A stretch of 64,000 nucleotides of DNA, from contig CM029660.1 of NCBI GenBank assembly GCA_017311315.1, forward strand, positions 14,247,430 to 14,311,429, written 5' to 3'. Each line of letters opens with the position of its first letter. The first letter of the stretch is position 1. Shown here piece by piece: positions 10,761 through 21,508 of the stretch. The notes beneath the pieces are model-generated. The model made no database searches and had not been told where the DNA came from. It saw only the letters and a program-made list of their open reading frames with translations. The position numbers were made by a program, and so were the translations under genes. This DNA comes from Dendrocalamus latiflorus (taxonomy: Eukaryota > Streptophyta > Magnoliopsida > Poales > Poaceae).

Positions 10761-10998
10761 TGATTATTTAAGGCCAAAAAAATCTTTTCTAGACAAAAAA
10801 ATCAAAAAAATTCAAAAAAAAAAACTTATTTTGCAGACATCGTTTAGCCTTGATCCGCTTGGATCTGGTCGGTCGTCTCCATCCGCTGCAGGACCCCGCC
10901 ACCGTTCGTCTTCTACACTGGCGTCAGAGGTCTTCTATTGGCGCTATAACCGCCGCCTAACAGCTTGAGGACGAGCTGCATGTCCGGGAGGGGTGTAA

Positions 10999-11323
10999 TG
11001 TAATAGGGGTGGGCCTTGGGCCTAGTCGGTGAATTATTAGGAAATAGAGATTGGTTTCTATTTGAGTTAGAGATTAGATTCTTTTTGTTAGAGATATAAT
11101 TAGAGATATGATATTAGTTTTTATATTTGTTAGAGATATAATTGGAATTAGATTCTATCTGTTAGAGGGAGCCTATCTATATAAGAGGAGTACCGCATGC
11201 TATTGTAATCAATCAGAGAAATAACAAAGTCTTCCTCGTCTAAATCTCTTTCTCCTCTTACGCCGACGCCATCCGGCTATTTTCTTGGTGGTGTTTACCT
11301 CTTATGAACTAAGGTTCATGACA
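10999..11323 (+). repeat. 3' LTR of the small LTR retrotransposon
   Basis: 325 bp, TGTAATA...CATGACA, with a CTATATAAGAGG TATA-like box. It is followed by GCCAC, the target duplication. Confidence 0.92.
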
Positions 11324-12570
11324 GCCACGTTGCAGACAAGGTAAATGAGCAGTGAAGCAAACACGGAATATCAGTGGACAAAGGGTTTTGCTATTTATTC
11401 AGTTACAGGATGCGCGCTGATTATTGTGACTTTTTGGATTTAGAAAAGGAAATGCGTACACATATTCTTCAGTTAGTGCAAAATGGTTTGTTCACCATGT
11501 ATCGAAAATTTTGACATTCACATGGAAGGAATAGATACAGAACTGGTGAGTGAACATGAGTTTTTACACCTTTGCAGATGATTTACATTTTCTTCCGTTG
11601 CAGCAATCGTACTTTTTATATTTTATCACTTTGCATATGCTTCAGGAAGGATTTAAACTGGACTTTAATGTGCTTATTGAGCAGATCTCATACATCGCTT
11701 TCAAGATTAATGAAGGTTTAGATATAGTTGTTTAATATCAAATTTCAGATAATGTGGTTGACATCCTGTCAGGTGGTGTATTTTATTAGGAGATGATCTA
11801 GCACTTTTATTGTGACCCTGATTTTAGATCATCAACAACTAGTATGGTATTCGATGCCTGCAGGCATTAACTCTTTAAGCATAACATAAGGCATAGCACT
11901 TCTCAAAAAAATCCAATTTATAAATGGCACAGCATCATTAAATTAATTAACTTCTCTAGTTGTTTATGAACCAGTTATATTGTATTAGGACCTATTCTCC
12001 TGTCGTACTATTGCAGTAGCTCGTCCCTTATCTGCACGCCGTGCATTGCAAGATTAGCATGCTATGTTGTGCAGATAAAATTTCCATATGGAAAATGGAG
12101 GGCCCCAATAGCGACATACATAGAAATTGATGGAAATGCACTGTCAAGAATGGAGTTCGAATGTTGTTTGGTTTGCGCGCCAGTGGTAAGCATGATGCTT
12201 GTTGAAATATCTTGGGCAACTGTCAGCAGGTTATTGCTGTTCATTGAATACAAGTATGCTTGAAAATCGGTGCCAGGTTTATGGGCCGTCCCCAGTTTTT
12301 TTTGCTAATTCTACTTCTGCCCAGAATTCCTTGAATAGTGTGCCTGATCTCAAATTGAATTATTCCATGTTAGCCTCCCTGTATAGCCGAGTATAGCTCG
12401 TTCCATCTGTACTGCAGTACATGCTTGGGTTCTGGGCCTGATGTACTAAATTCTCTGCCAGTTGGCCTGGCACTGTATGTGGCCTTTGGAAACATGGGCA
12501 TTATTAGAATAATTATTAGGATCTGTTTCCGAAATAAGCCCAAGTGTGTGCTGATTTCTTAGACCAAATC
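11324..12570. other. Downstream flank of the transporter gene, no gene seen
   Basis: This resumes the sequence interrupted at 9233. It may hold the displaced distal 3' UTR. No coding frame of note. Confidence 0.4.
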
Positions 12571-12576
12571 AGACCT

Positions 12577-12809
12577 GTTTTTTTTAGCTTTCAGCTTTTA
12601 TTTTTGATTTTTCTATAGTAATTAATTTTTAAACATAGTGTCTTTTCACGATAGGGTCTACTAGTTAATTGTAGTACATACTATACCGGTTTCATTTATA
12701 TCAGTAAAAACCACACGTGAGTTTCTGTTACTCTGTAATCTCTCGCACGAACAGTCCAAAAGTTACAAACCGCAGCTAAAAGCTATAAGAGCAAAAAAGA
12801 ACATGCCTA
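12577..12809. mobile_element. MITE-like element, family of 4375/27953/61020
   Basis: The ends read GTTTTTTTTAGCTTTCAGC and, inverted, GTTCTTTTTTGCTC with AGCTTTTA. The core TTAATTGTAGTACATACTAT and TTTCATTTATAT matches the other copies. Confidence 0.65.
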
Positions 12810-12989
12810 TACCATTTGTTCTATATCTAAATATGCACCGTAAATTTTGTTTGTTTGACATGGTGCAAGGTGCTCTAGACTTGACCTTTTCTTTATTTCT
12901 GTGCTCTTGAGATCATCACTTTCTCCGGGTAGGCAAACTCTCTCTCTCTAATACACACACGCACGTGCGCGCACACACATATATATAGT

Positions 12990-13255
12990 ATAAATAACAA
13001 GAGCATCATGGTATCCGGATTCTATGATTGAGACTTTCTATCTATGATTAAGACTTTTCATCTATAATTGATTCAACATGTTATGTTAAACCAATGACTT
13101 CCTTTTCAAATTAACGCCTTTTCGAATTAATGAATGTTAACGAATTTGCCTGATATATTACACTTGTACACATTTAAAAGCAATCCAAAGGCAGTGAGGT
13201 TTGGTGTCCAGACACCATAGTGTCCTATTTCAGCGTCCTATAATATATATATATA
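12990..13255. repeat. Dispersed ~260-bp repeat next to a TA/GA microsatellite
   Basis: In reverse complement it matches about 40990-41185. Shared blocks include AAAAGCAATCCAAAGGCAG, GACACCATAGTG, TTTCAGCGTC and runs like TATGATTAAGACTTTTCAT. Both copies abut a (TA)n tract at the same end. Class unknown; non-coding. Confidence 0.6.
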
Positions 13256-15249
13256 GAGAGAGAGAGAGGAACGTAATTTCATACTTCTGAAAGTACGTAC
13301 TTTCACTTGTTAGTACTTGTTATATATCGATTAGGCGATGTTATTATACAACTTTATCCTCCAAGTGAGCTGGATGCACACTATTTTTAGATTTCTAAAG
13401 GCTTACCCATTTGGCCAATGAATACTGGACTATATCTTGCTAGCGTGGGTCAAGGGATGACTTGTCTACACAGATACATAAATATGTGTCTAATATTTTC
13501 TAAAATTAAATTGCTTTATGCCCGTTTAGTTTTGCTAATATGATAGAATGTTTACTTCAGCAATTACATGTGTGAGAGGTGAAGTTGTCAAACTGAAGTA
13601 TTCTTCTTCAGTTCGAAATCAATTGGCTTTTTTTCCTACTGCGCACTCCTATAACAGACAGGAGATAATACGGTTGATATGTAATTGTGCAAGGAGCTAT
13701 TTGTACGTGAGCTCAATACCACCGTGTCCAATTGTATCCCTAAGGGAAGGAATTGATTTTCATGGCATTTACCATTGGACAAGAGACTTGTGATTTCAGT
13801 GCGCATTCTCTCTCAAATGGTAAACCCGTTAAGTAGATAGAATTTTCTTGCATCAAGGTTTGCATTGTAGATTTTGTTAAAGAACCGTTGTTGGCGAGTC
13901 TAATCCGATCAATTCCTCTCCTATGCAAAGAGACAGGTCAATCACAGAGTAATACAAATAATAAATTAAAACATAGAAATAGAGGGGAAGAACTCCTGTT
14001 TTTTTTATTGCTTTCTCTTTTTACGTATGCAAAATAGTCAATAGGACTCTCTATATATAGCCTAGTAGTGAGGTGTCCACTATGGGCTAAGGCTTCAAGC
14101 CCAGGTCCAGATTTTCCAACAGATTTCTCTGGTGATATCTTGATGGACAAGCGGTTTTCAAGATTATGCTCACCCCTCATTCCAATTCCAGACAGGAATT
14201 TCCTTTTGCAGTTGCTGGGAGGACAAAAGAAAGGTGGACAAGCTAGCTTGTAAAGTCAGCATCGTCTTGAGATTTCCTTTTGCGTGCATTTTGATAATTT
14301 GTAGCAAAGGAGCATCATCTAGTGCATGACCAGAGGAGATATTTCTTGTTTTGTGTGTGCACTGAACGTCTGAACTGTCTTAGAAGAGTAGCCCCATGGA
14401 GGCAAGGTACCAACCAGCCAGGCTCTAATGCTATGTTTGAAACATCGTAAAATTTTCCATTAGCTCTTGAGTTTTTCCCCCATAGGAAATTCCCGCGATC
14501 TTACAAGGCTTATAAACACACTGATTTGTGGTTAGGCAATGCAAGATCATGCTATGCATTGTAGTGTAACATCCCAAGTAATAGCCATAAAGGCATCAAG
14601 TTACCTGTAAAAAATGGAACTAGTAGCCATCAATCACTACTGATCGATGACTTGAAACGAATCTTTCTTTAGGTGGTAATCAACTCTTGGTTCCCTATTC
14701 ACTTGTTTCATCCTTATGCTTCCCTCGTTTCCATCTTGAGAAGAGGGAAAGGCAAAAAGAAACTCACCATGTACATCCATTCCATGTGGTGCATGGCACT
14801 AAGCGAAAAGGATTGTTCGGTTTCTATGTGTCCATCTGTGCTTCTTTCTCTACAATACACGAGTGTTCGAGTTCTGCGCAAGTCACTGGCTCATCGCATT
14901 CGCGTAGGCCTTTTTATTTTGTATTTCTTAGAGAGGATTGTTGCGATTGTTTCAGCTGGACAAGCAAAATGAAAAGAAGGGAAAAAAAGAGACAGGAAAT
15001 ATCGATGAAGCTTATTGCCTGAACGAGGTTGCCGTTTCAGCACGAGGATGCCCCTAGTTTCATGTCGCCCATGGTATCAGCGTCTTGCCCACAAAAGCTG
15101 AGTGCCCAGAAACAGGTCACATCCTTGAAACAGATGCTTCTACGGCAAGCTTGTTTGCGTTGCATGCCAAACTCATGCATGGTCATCCAAAGCACATCCC
15201 GAAATTCTCTCATAAACATATTTCCAACAAAAAAAAATCTTAATTCTAT
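13256..15249. other. Unassigned sequence with scattered LTR-like features
   Basis: No gene recognised. A TATA-like CTCTATATATAGCC at about 14047 and the surrounding sequence could be remnant LTR. A 111-codon + frame (14687-15022) is not similar to anything I know. Confidence 0.3.
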
Positions 15250-16047
15250 TGTATATTGGGGGTCGTATTGCCGACAATCAAATACAAGCACACAAATAAA
15301 AAGAACACAAGATGTAGTCTCCATGTTTTCTCTCAACTTTATCGATTGGATTTTCGATTGGATTTTTGTGCATACAAAATTAGCCCCCTACCCCCTTTGA
15401 ATAGGAGAGGAAAAATACCCGAATAACTATCCATATGTGACTAAACTATTCCTATTATAGCACATGGGCCTCATGAGCCTCAGGCTGTGCTTATTTGAGA
15501 TTAAGGTGGTGCTCATTTGGGATTTGTTTGGGTAGCTTATGGCTGAAAAGCACTGTAGCTGGCTAAAAAAAATACTGTAGCTGACAGAGGTTTATTTAGC
15601 ATAATTAAATTTAAAAAAATTAAAAAATATGTTAGCCCATTACGTATAATACAAACAAATACGGGAAAAAAGAACTGGCAAAAAAACTCAACAAAAAACC
15701 AAAAGTTCAGAAAAAGACGAAATTTATGAATAGTGAAAAATAAGCCGGAAGCCAGAAGCTGAAGCCCAAATGAGCACAGCCGAGCTTTTAGTTTCTTAAT
15801 TTCGTTTTTCCATTTTTTTGGCTTATTTTTGGGTTTTTTTCTTTTTCTTTTTCGCTTATTCTTTTGCATTGTTTGCGATGATATAACCACTTTTTATTTT
15901 TTAAAATTTAATTACGCTGAAAAACCTACCAGCAAGTACAGTGCAAAAAAGCTATTATAGTAAAAAAAAAGCTAGAACAAGCTTCATAAGTCTAAATGAA
16001 CACCCCTAAAGTAAAGTATCCACATAATCGTGGGCTGATATACAACA
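15250..16047 (-). repeat. 3' LTR of the copia element, interrupted by nested small TIR elements
   Basis: Removing the inserted block 15483-16006 leaves about 274 bp, close to the 268-bp partner at 20623-20890. Confidence 0.75.
15483..16006. mobile_element. Nested pair of MITE-like TIR elements
   Basis: The inner element (about 15505-15781) has ends GTGCTCATTTGGG and CCCAAATGAGCAC, a perfect 13-bp inverted repeat within longer imperfect arms. The outer pair is GGCTGTGCTTATTTGAG (15483) and, inverted, GGGGTGTTCATTTAGAC (ending 16006). The similar ends suggest the same family inserting into itself. No coding capacity. Confidence 0.7.
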
Positions 16048-16427
16048 CTCCTCATTGGACACTTTACCAACATCATGCTCACACCTCATTTAAAACTCCA
16101 AAAAATCTAGTGGGAAAAAAGGTAAGAAGAAAAGAATACATAGCTCATGTTCTTGTTATTACACATGTTGTCTTATTAAAAACCTTCAATTTAGAAAAAT
16201 TTAATAGGACAAAACTCATTTAAGGGAAAAAAGAGTACAATATTTTTTTATCCCAATGATGAATATGAAGATTATATGTCTCCCCCTGAAGACAACAACT
16301 ATGTGTCTTCTTATGCAAATGCCATGAATATACTTTGCAAAGTAGAAGCTGGCAAGGCCTTCGTAAACAAATCGCAAGATTTTCACTTGTTTGGATTTTC
16401 TTTATTTCTATATTCTCCTCTTTATTT

Positions 16428-19363
16428 CTATATTCCTCTTCTCTTACTCTTCATGGGATAGAAATATTTAGGGAGTATATGCTTTGTCATATGGGTTTTG
16501 ACATAGCTATTCTTCATTTGTGTAACACAGGCAACATTATTCTCATAGAGAATTGTGGAAGTCTTATCCACTTCTACACCACAAGACTTTTGGATATGAT
16601 GAATCAATCTTCTAAGCCAAATACACTCTCGAGTTATCTCGTAAAGTGCAATCATTCCAGAATGATTAGTTGATGTAGCAACAAGCAACTATTTTACAGA
16701 CCTCCAAGAGATTGTGGGAGTCTTATCCACTTCTACACCATAAGACTATTGGATACGTCGAATCAATCTTCTAAGCCAAATACATTCTCGAGTTGTCTCG
16801 TAAAGTGCAATTATTTTGGAATGATTACTCGATGTAGCAACAAGCGACTGTTTTACAGATCTCCAAGAGATTGTGGGAGTCTTATCCACATCTACACTAT
16901 ATGACTCTTAGATATGATGAATCAATCTTCTAAGCCAAATACACTCTTGAGTCGCTTGTAACATGCAGTTATTTTGGAATGATTAGTCGATGTAGCAATA
17001 AGCGACTGTTTTACATATCTCCTAGTGATAGCTATACTTTTGCTTAGAAAAACATATTCAATTTGTGATTTGGTATTACGGGGATCAGATAAATAACCAA
17101 CATCTGAGTAACCTTTTAACTTTATATCTTGACCCTTGGGATAATAGAGTCCAAGATCAATTATACCTTGAAGGTACCTGAGAATTCCTTTAATTCCCAT
17201 TCAATGCCTCTTAGTAGTTTGGGAACTATTTCTTGTCAAATAATTTACTGCAGAAGCAGTATCTGGCCTGGTATAATTGGCAAGATATAATAAGACTCCA
17301 ATAGCACTTAAGTATGGAGTTTCAGACCCTAATACATCCTCATTATCTCGTTTAGGTCCATATGGATCTTTAGCTACTTCCAATGACCTAATGATCATAT
17401 GTGTACTAAATGGATGAGATTTATCACAATAAAATGTCTCTAAAACTTTCTTGGTGTAGGTGATTTGGTGCATAAATATGCCACCATACAGATGTTCAAT
17501 CTGCAAACTGAGACAAAATTTGGTTCTACCCAAATCTTTCATCTCAAATTTTGTCTTTAAGTATGAGCTTGCTTCGAGAATATCTTCTGTGGTTTTGATG
17601 ATGTTCAAATCATCATATATGATACAGAATTCAGTCACTGACTTCTTTATGAACACACACACGGACATTCCTCATTGTTTATGTATCCCTTTAGCAAAAG
17701 GAATTGGCTTAGTCGGTTGTACCATATATGACCAGACTGTTTTAATCCGTATAGTGACCTTTGCAATTCAGCACTATACTTGTTGCGATTTTCATTCTCA
17801 CTCATATCTTCATGTAGATTTCAGAATCAAGTGACCCATATAAATACACAAGCACAACATCCATAAGTTGCATATTTAAATTCATACTTGCTGCTATAGA
17901 TATCAAATAGTGGAACACTGTGCCATCCATAACAGGAGAATAAGTTTCATCAAAATTGATGTCAAGTCTCTGCATAAACCCATGTGCTACTAACCTCGCT
18001 TTATATCTCACAACTTCATTATGTTAATTTTGTTTTCTCACGAACACCCATTTGTATTTAACTAGAATGCCGTCTTAAGGTGTCATGACCATAGGTCCAA
18101 AGACTTTATGCTTATTTAGCGAGTTTAGCTTGTTTGCAATTGCTTCTTTCCATTTATCCCAATCATGATGATTCTTACAATTAGAAATCGTCTTCAGTTC
18201 TAGATCTGAATTTTCAATATGAAATGCAATCAGAGTAGCAAAGAAGCTGCTGTTAGCAAATACTTGCCTATGAAAGATTCCTCCTACTTCCACATAATTT
18301 ATGGCAAACTCTTTATCCAATCTGAGTCTAATCATTTCATTGCACTTATTAGCAGGTGTGCACTCCTCTATACTAGGCATATCGTCCCTCGGATGATCTT
18401 CATCCATTGGATGACTCTCATTCACATTTGGTTCATGGAGTTTCTCCCCTTGTTCAGTTCATCTCTTTTGCGGACGTCTCCATGGTAAGAGATATTTAGA
18501 ACTAGGAGATCTCCCTCTCTTCTTGCACAATGAGGTAGAGTCAGGTGTAGAACTCAAAACCTAGGATGTTTCTACCCATTCAAGTGCATTTACCACAGGT
18601 ATATGCCATTTGGTAACAATCTTATGATCAGTGAATGAATATGGCAGGTTATTTGCAAGATTTTGCAAATATATTATCCTCTACCTCTTGTTCAGATTCT
18701 TTAGTATATGGATCCATGTTATGAAGACTACTATCATGCCATGATAGCCATGATAGTTCCTGGCATTCCAATATATGGTCATTTCCTTCCCTTAATGTTG
18801 AAAATAATCCTTCATTAAATACACAATTAGCGTATCTTGCTTTTAGAAGATCCCACATAAACTCCCAATTTATAGTGCGGGCCCATTAATGTACACTGAG
18901 GTGGTGAGATCGTTATGTACATGACACAACCGAAATTACATAGATGAGAGATATTTGGTTCTTTCTTATTCACTAATTGAAAAGGTGACAACTTATGGTA
19001 CACAGATGGAAGGAGTTGTATTAATGCCGATGCATGTAATATAGCATGTGCCAAACATATAGTTGGTAGATTTGATCTTATCAACAAGAGTTGACCTATC
19101 AGCTTTATCCTCTTGATTAATGATTCTACAAGTCTGTTCTGAGTATGAACATACGGTATTGAATATTCTACTCTTATGTCTAAGGCCATGCAATAATCAT
19201 TATTTGATTTGGAAGTAAACTCATAAGCATTATCCATTTGTATGGATTGGATCCTATGATCCAGAAATTTGGCCCTTATAGCAATAATATGTGAAATCAA
19301 TGTAACAAAGGCATGATTCTTAATGGCGACATCAGTCATGTTGCCTACACAATTGTAAAACAA
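16428..19363 (-). pseudogene. Copia pol remnant: integrase, reverse transcriptase, RNase H
   Basis: Reading down the minus strand: the integrase core (18827-19363) has SIQMDNAYEF and VHTQNRLVESLIKR; a linker region starts MWDLLKARYA (18649-18858); reverse transcriptase pieces include RYKARLVAHGFMQR (17802-18011) and IIYDDLNIIKTTEDI (17201-17668), where the catalytic motif of the family has degenerated; RNase H follows with GYSDVGYLSDPRNTKSQ (16922-17200) and TSTNHSGMIALYE (16428-16688). Several stops and frameshifts separate the pieces. The family makes a single polyprotein for copy-and-paste transposition; this copy cannot. Confidence 0.85.
16551..17029 (-). repeat. Threefold ~160-bp tandem repeat within the copia RNase H region
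   Basis: Copies start at 16551, 16711 and 16870, each opening with ATTGTGGGAGTCTTATCC or a close variant (AATTGTGGAAG in the first), and each running to the segment encoding the ATSTNHS RNase H motif. The copies differ by several percent, so the triplication is not new. Confidence 0.8.
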
Positions 19364-20622
19364 CTTTTAATTAATTATTTGTAGTAATTAATTTAGCTTA
19401 TCAAAGCCACATTAGTCAAAACATGTGTAACAACAATAAAACAAATGACTTGAATAGTAAATATGCATATATGAATTTCTAGCATATGTCGGTAATTTCT
19501 GCTAATTTTCTGAGCATAAAAACCATTTCTATGAATAAATCTGGTAGAAAATAATTTCTAGTAAACAAATAAAGTCTAAAAGAATAAATTATCAAATCCA
19601 CAAAAATATCCGAGTTTCAAAACGCAAATTTCTAAATGTGGATACCGTTTAATCTAAAAATTAGAAACACCAGGGTCTAATTTGCAAAAATCTCAACTGG
19701 AAGGACCCATATTTAAGAGAATAAGGACTAAAAATAATACTTAGAAAGGATAAGGGCTAATATGCAAAATCGCCAATCAGCCAATCGGTGCCTACTCGGA
19801 TCGGAATAAAAAATATGCAAAATTGCTAATTAGCCGACCGATTCCTACCTGGATAGGATTCAAAATGAGTTTGAATCGAACTCTTCTCCACACTCAGGTC
19901 TGGCTAGGTTCCTAAGCCCTAGATGGCACTAATGACGTAGTCTAAGGAGGTAGTGGCAATGGTGACGAGTGGAGCACGGTCGCAATGGCGACGATAGGTC
20001 TAGCATTGGTGGCGGATGGGTGCGGAGGCGTCTGTTTGATGGTGATCTCGATGACGATGTATGAAGTCATGGAGGCGACAATGTTACGAGGTCGACCTGA
20101 GGCGACGTTGCAACCGTAGTGGCTGCGGTGGCAACGGCTCTGTCCAATGCGTCTTGGTGGTCGCGGAGGTGACAATGAGCGGTGACACGCGACATGACCG
20201 CGAAGGCGGCGATGATCGACACGGCATGGATGAGCGTGACCACGAGGGTGGCGGCGATCAGGCGCGCGGTAGGGAGGCCAATGAGCGGTGCGAGTTTAGA
20301 TCGACCCGATCGGTGTGATCGCGAAGGCGTCGACAGCGACCGGTGGTTAGGGCAGTGGCGAGAGGGCCAGCGGTGGCTTACGAAGGTCGCCTCGAGGCTC
20401 CATTAGGGCCAGCTCATGGAGGCAAGGTAGGAGACCAAGGACGGTGGGTCGGCTCATGGAGGTGAGGCAGCGACGCCGTGGGGCTGCAGTTGCAAAGGCA
20501 ATGGCTAGGGAAAAATAGATAGAGGAGCCAAATAAACACCACAAATAATTGACGAATCTAGATCAAAGACAGCGTACCCGGTAGCCTTAGCGAGAGCATT
20601 ATCGTGCTAATAACGCGTTGTA
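19364..20622 (-). other. Copia leader region with GC-rich block
   Basis: AT-rich to about 19920, then GC-rich to about 20520 with short frames on both strands. This is where gag should be, but no zinc knuckle or gag-like stretch is seen. It may be a replaced or captured segment. The primer-binding site is at the 20622 end. Confidence 0.45.
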
Positions 20623-20890
20623 TATTGGGGGTCACGTAGCCGACAATCAAGCACAAACACACGAACAAAAAAAAAAGAACACAAGATGTAGTTCCGATAC
20701 CCCCTCCCAACTTTGTTGATTGGATTTCTATGCGTACAAAATCAGCCCCCTTAACCTGAATAACTATCTACATAGGACCAAACTATTTCGGTTGTGGCAC
20801 ATGGACTTAATAGACCTTATGGTCCTAGTTTATATAAAGCGTCCAGAGGTAATCGGGCCATTCAATTCGGAAACGAGCCAATATACAACA
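20623..20890 (-). repeat. 5' LTR of the copia element
   Basis: 268 bp; shares the TGTATATTGGGGGTC end, an AACACAAGATGTAGT block and GTACAAAATCAGCCCCC with the 15250 copy. Confidence 0.8.
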
Positions 20891-21115
20891 AATTTAACTA
20901 TTAACCTAGTAAAATGCGGATGGATGGACCAGCGAGGTTCCACCCAAGAGGAGAAATTAGCAGAAGTGACACGGAATAGCCTCTTCAATGCGAGCGCGAT
21001 CAGGGTTCACTCACATCGACACGACAACATGCAAAATCCACGCCCCTGAACGACATGGTTTGGGCGTGAGGACCTGCTTCGCAACCATTAGCTCCACGTT
21101 ATTCCCCCCTCCCTC

Positions 21116-21123
21116 TATAAAAG
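21116..21123 (+). promoter_or_regulatory. TATA box of the small gene at 21215
   Basis: TATAAAAG lies 92 bases upstream of the downstream gene's start codon, a normal plant distance with a leader of about 60-70 bases. Confidence 0.7.
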
Positions 21124-21214
21124 CCCCTCCACGCTAGAGCCATCCCTATGCAGCAACACCACAAGTAGCTTGCAAGTTTCGAAGTCTTCAGGGCAGCAGC
21201 ACACACAGGCGCAC

Positions 21215-21508
21215 ATGGGATCCTTGGGCCCTACCATGAGCGTGAGCATGGCCAAGGCCAACGGCACGGTGGCCGTCGGCGGTGGCCAGCAGCAGACGCC
21301 GGAGAGGAAGGAGATGACGTGTGGCATGTTCAGCTGCGGCTTCCAGATGCCGCTGCACTACCCGCGGTACAAGAAGGCGGACTACGAGGCGATGCCGGAG
21401 TGGCGCGTCGACTGCCTCCTCAGGGAGTACGGCCTCCCCATCGCCGGCGACCTCGAGGCCAAGAGGAGGTTCGCCATGGGCGCCTTCCTCTGGCCCGGCC
21501 AGTACTGA
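21215..21508 (+). CDS. Small plant-specific protein of unknown function (DUF7722-like)
   Basis: A single-exon frame encodes 97 residues. The N-terminal ~35 residues are Gly/Ala/Gln-rich and probably disordered. The rest holds the family signature: MPLHYPRYKKADYEAMPEW, VDCLLREYGLPIAGDLEAKR and FAMGAFLWPGQ. I believe this is the small plant family filed as DUF7722, whose members are 80-120 residues; no biochemical function is known to me. No signal peptide or membrane segment is seen. I took the ATG at 21215 because the open frame upstream lacks another ATG. A TATA box at 21116 and strong GC bias at third positions support a real gene. The copia LTR ends 225 bases upstream of the TATA box in divergent orientation. 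Confidence 0.85.
   Translation: MGSLGPTMSVSMAKANGTVAVGGGQQQTPERKEMTCGMFSCGFQMPLHYPRYKKADYEAMPEWRVDCLLREYGLPIAGDLEAKRRFAMGAFLWPGQY

Larger units (their letters stand above)
9234..11323 (+). mobile_element. Small non-autonomous LTR retrotransposon carrying host-gene sequence
   Basis: LTRs lie at 9234-9556 and 10999-11323, both starting TGT and ending ATGACA. The 5-bp duplication GCCAC flanks the element (9229-9233 and 11324-11328). A primer-binding site, TGGTATCAGAG, matching initiator-Met tRNA use, starts three to four bases after the left LTR. A purine-rich tract (GGGAGGGG) precedes the right LTR. There are no gag, protease, integrase or reverse transcriptase domains. The interior is a cellulose-synthase-like D fragment followed by a GC- and proline-rich segment. 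I count about 16 substitutions plus a 2-base indel between the LTRs (~5%), so it is not recent. It needed proteins from an autonomous copia-type relative. Confidence 0.92.
15250..20890 (-). mobile_element. Decayed Ty1/copia retrotransposon (minus orientation)
   Basis: Related LTR copies lie at 20623-20890 (5' LTR in element orientation) and 15250-16047 (3' LTR, enlarged by small inserted elements). Both start on the + strand with TGTATATTGGGGGTC and end ATATACAACA. The primer-binding region next to the 5' LTR reads CGCGTTATTAGCACG on the minus strand, resembling the CGTTATCAGCACG type seen in many plant copia elements; AATGAGGAGTGTTG next to the 3' LTR resembles a polypurine tract. Pol order between them is integrase, reverse transcriptase, RNase H, as in copia. 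I found no gag or protease, and no convincing target duplication. Confidence 0.85.

Noticed and set aside
10141..10763. Large overlapping open frames on both strands
   Set aside because: High GC removes stops on both strands. No conserved domain is visible, and the region lies inside a non-autonomous LTR element.
19920..20520. GC-rich block as a host gene
   Set aside because: No recognisable domain and short competing frames on both strands; it lies between the copia primer-binding site and pol.
15245..20895. Target duplication for the copia element
   Set aside because: The flanking 5-mers read TCTAT and AATTT; no match without shifting the LTR ends arbitrarily.
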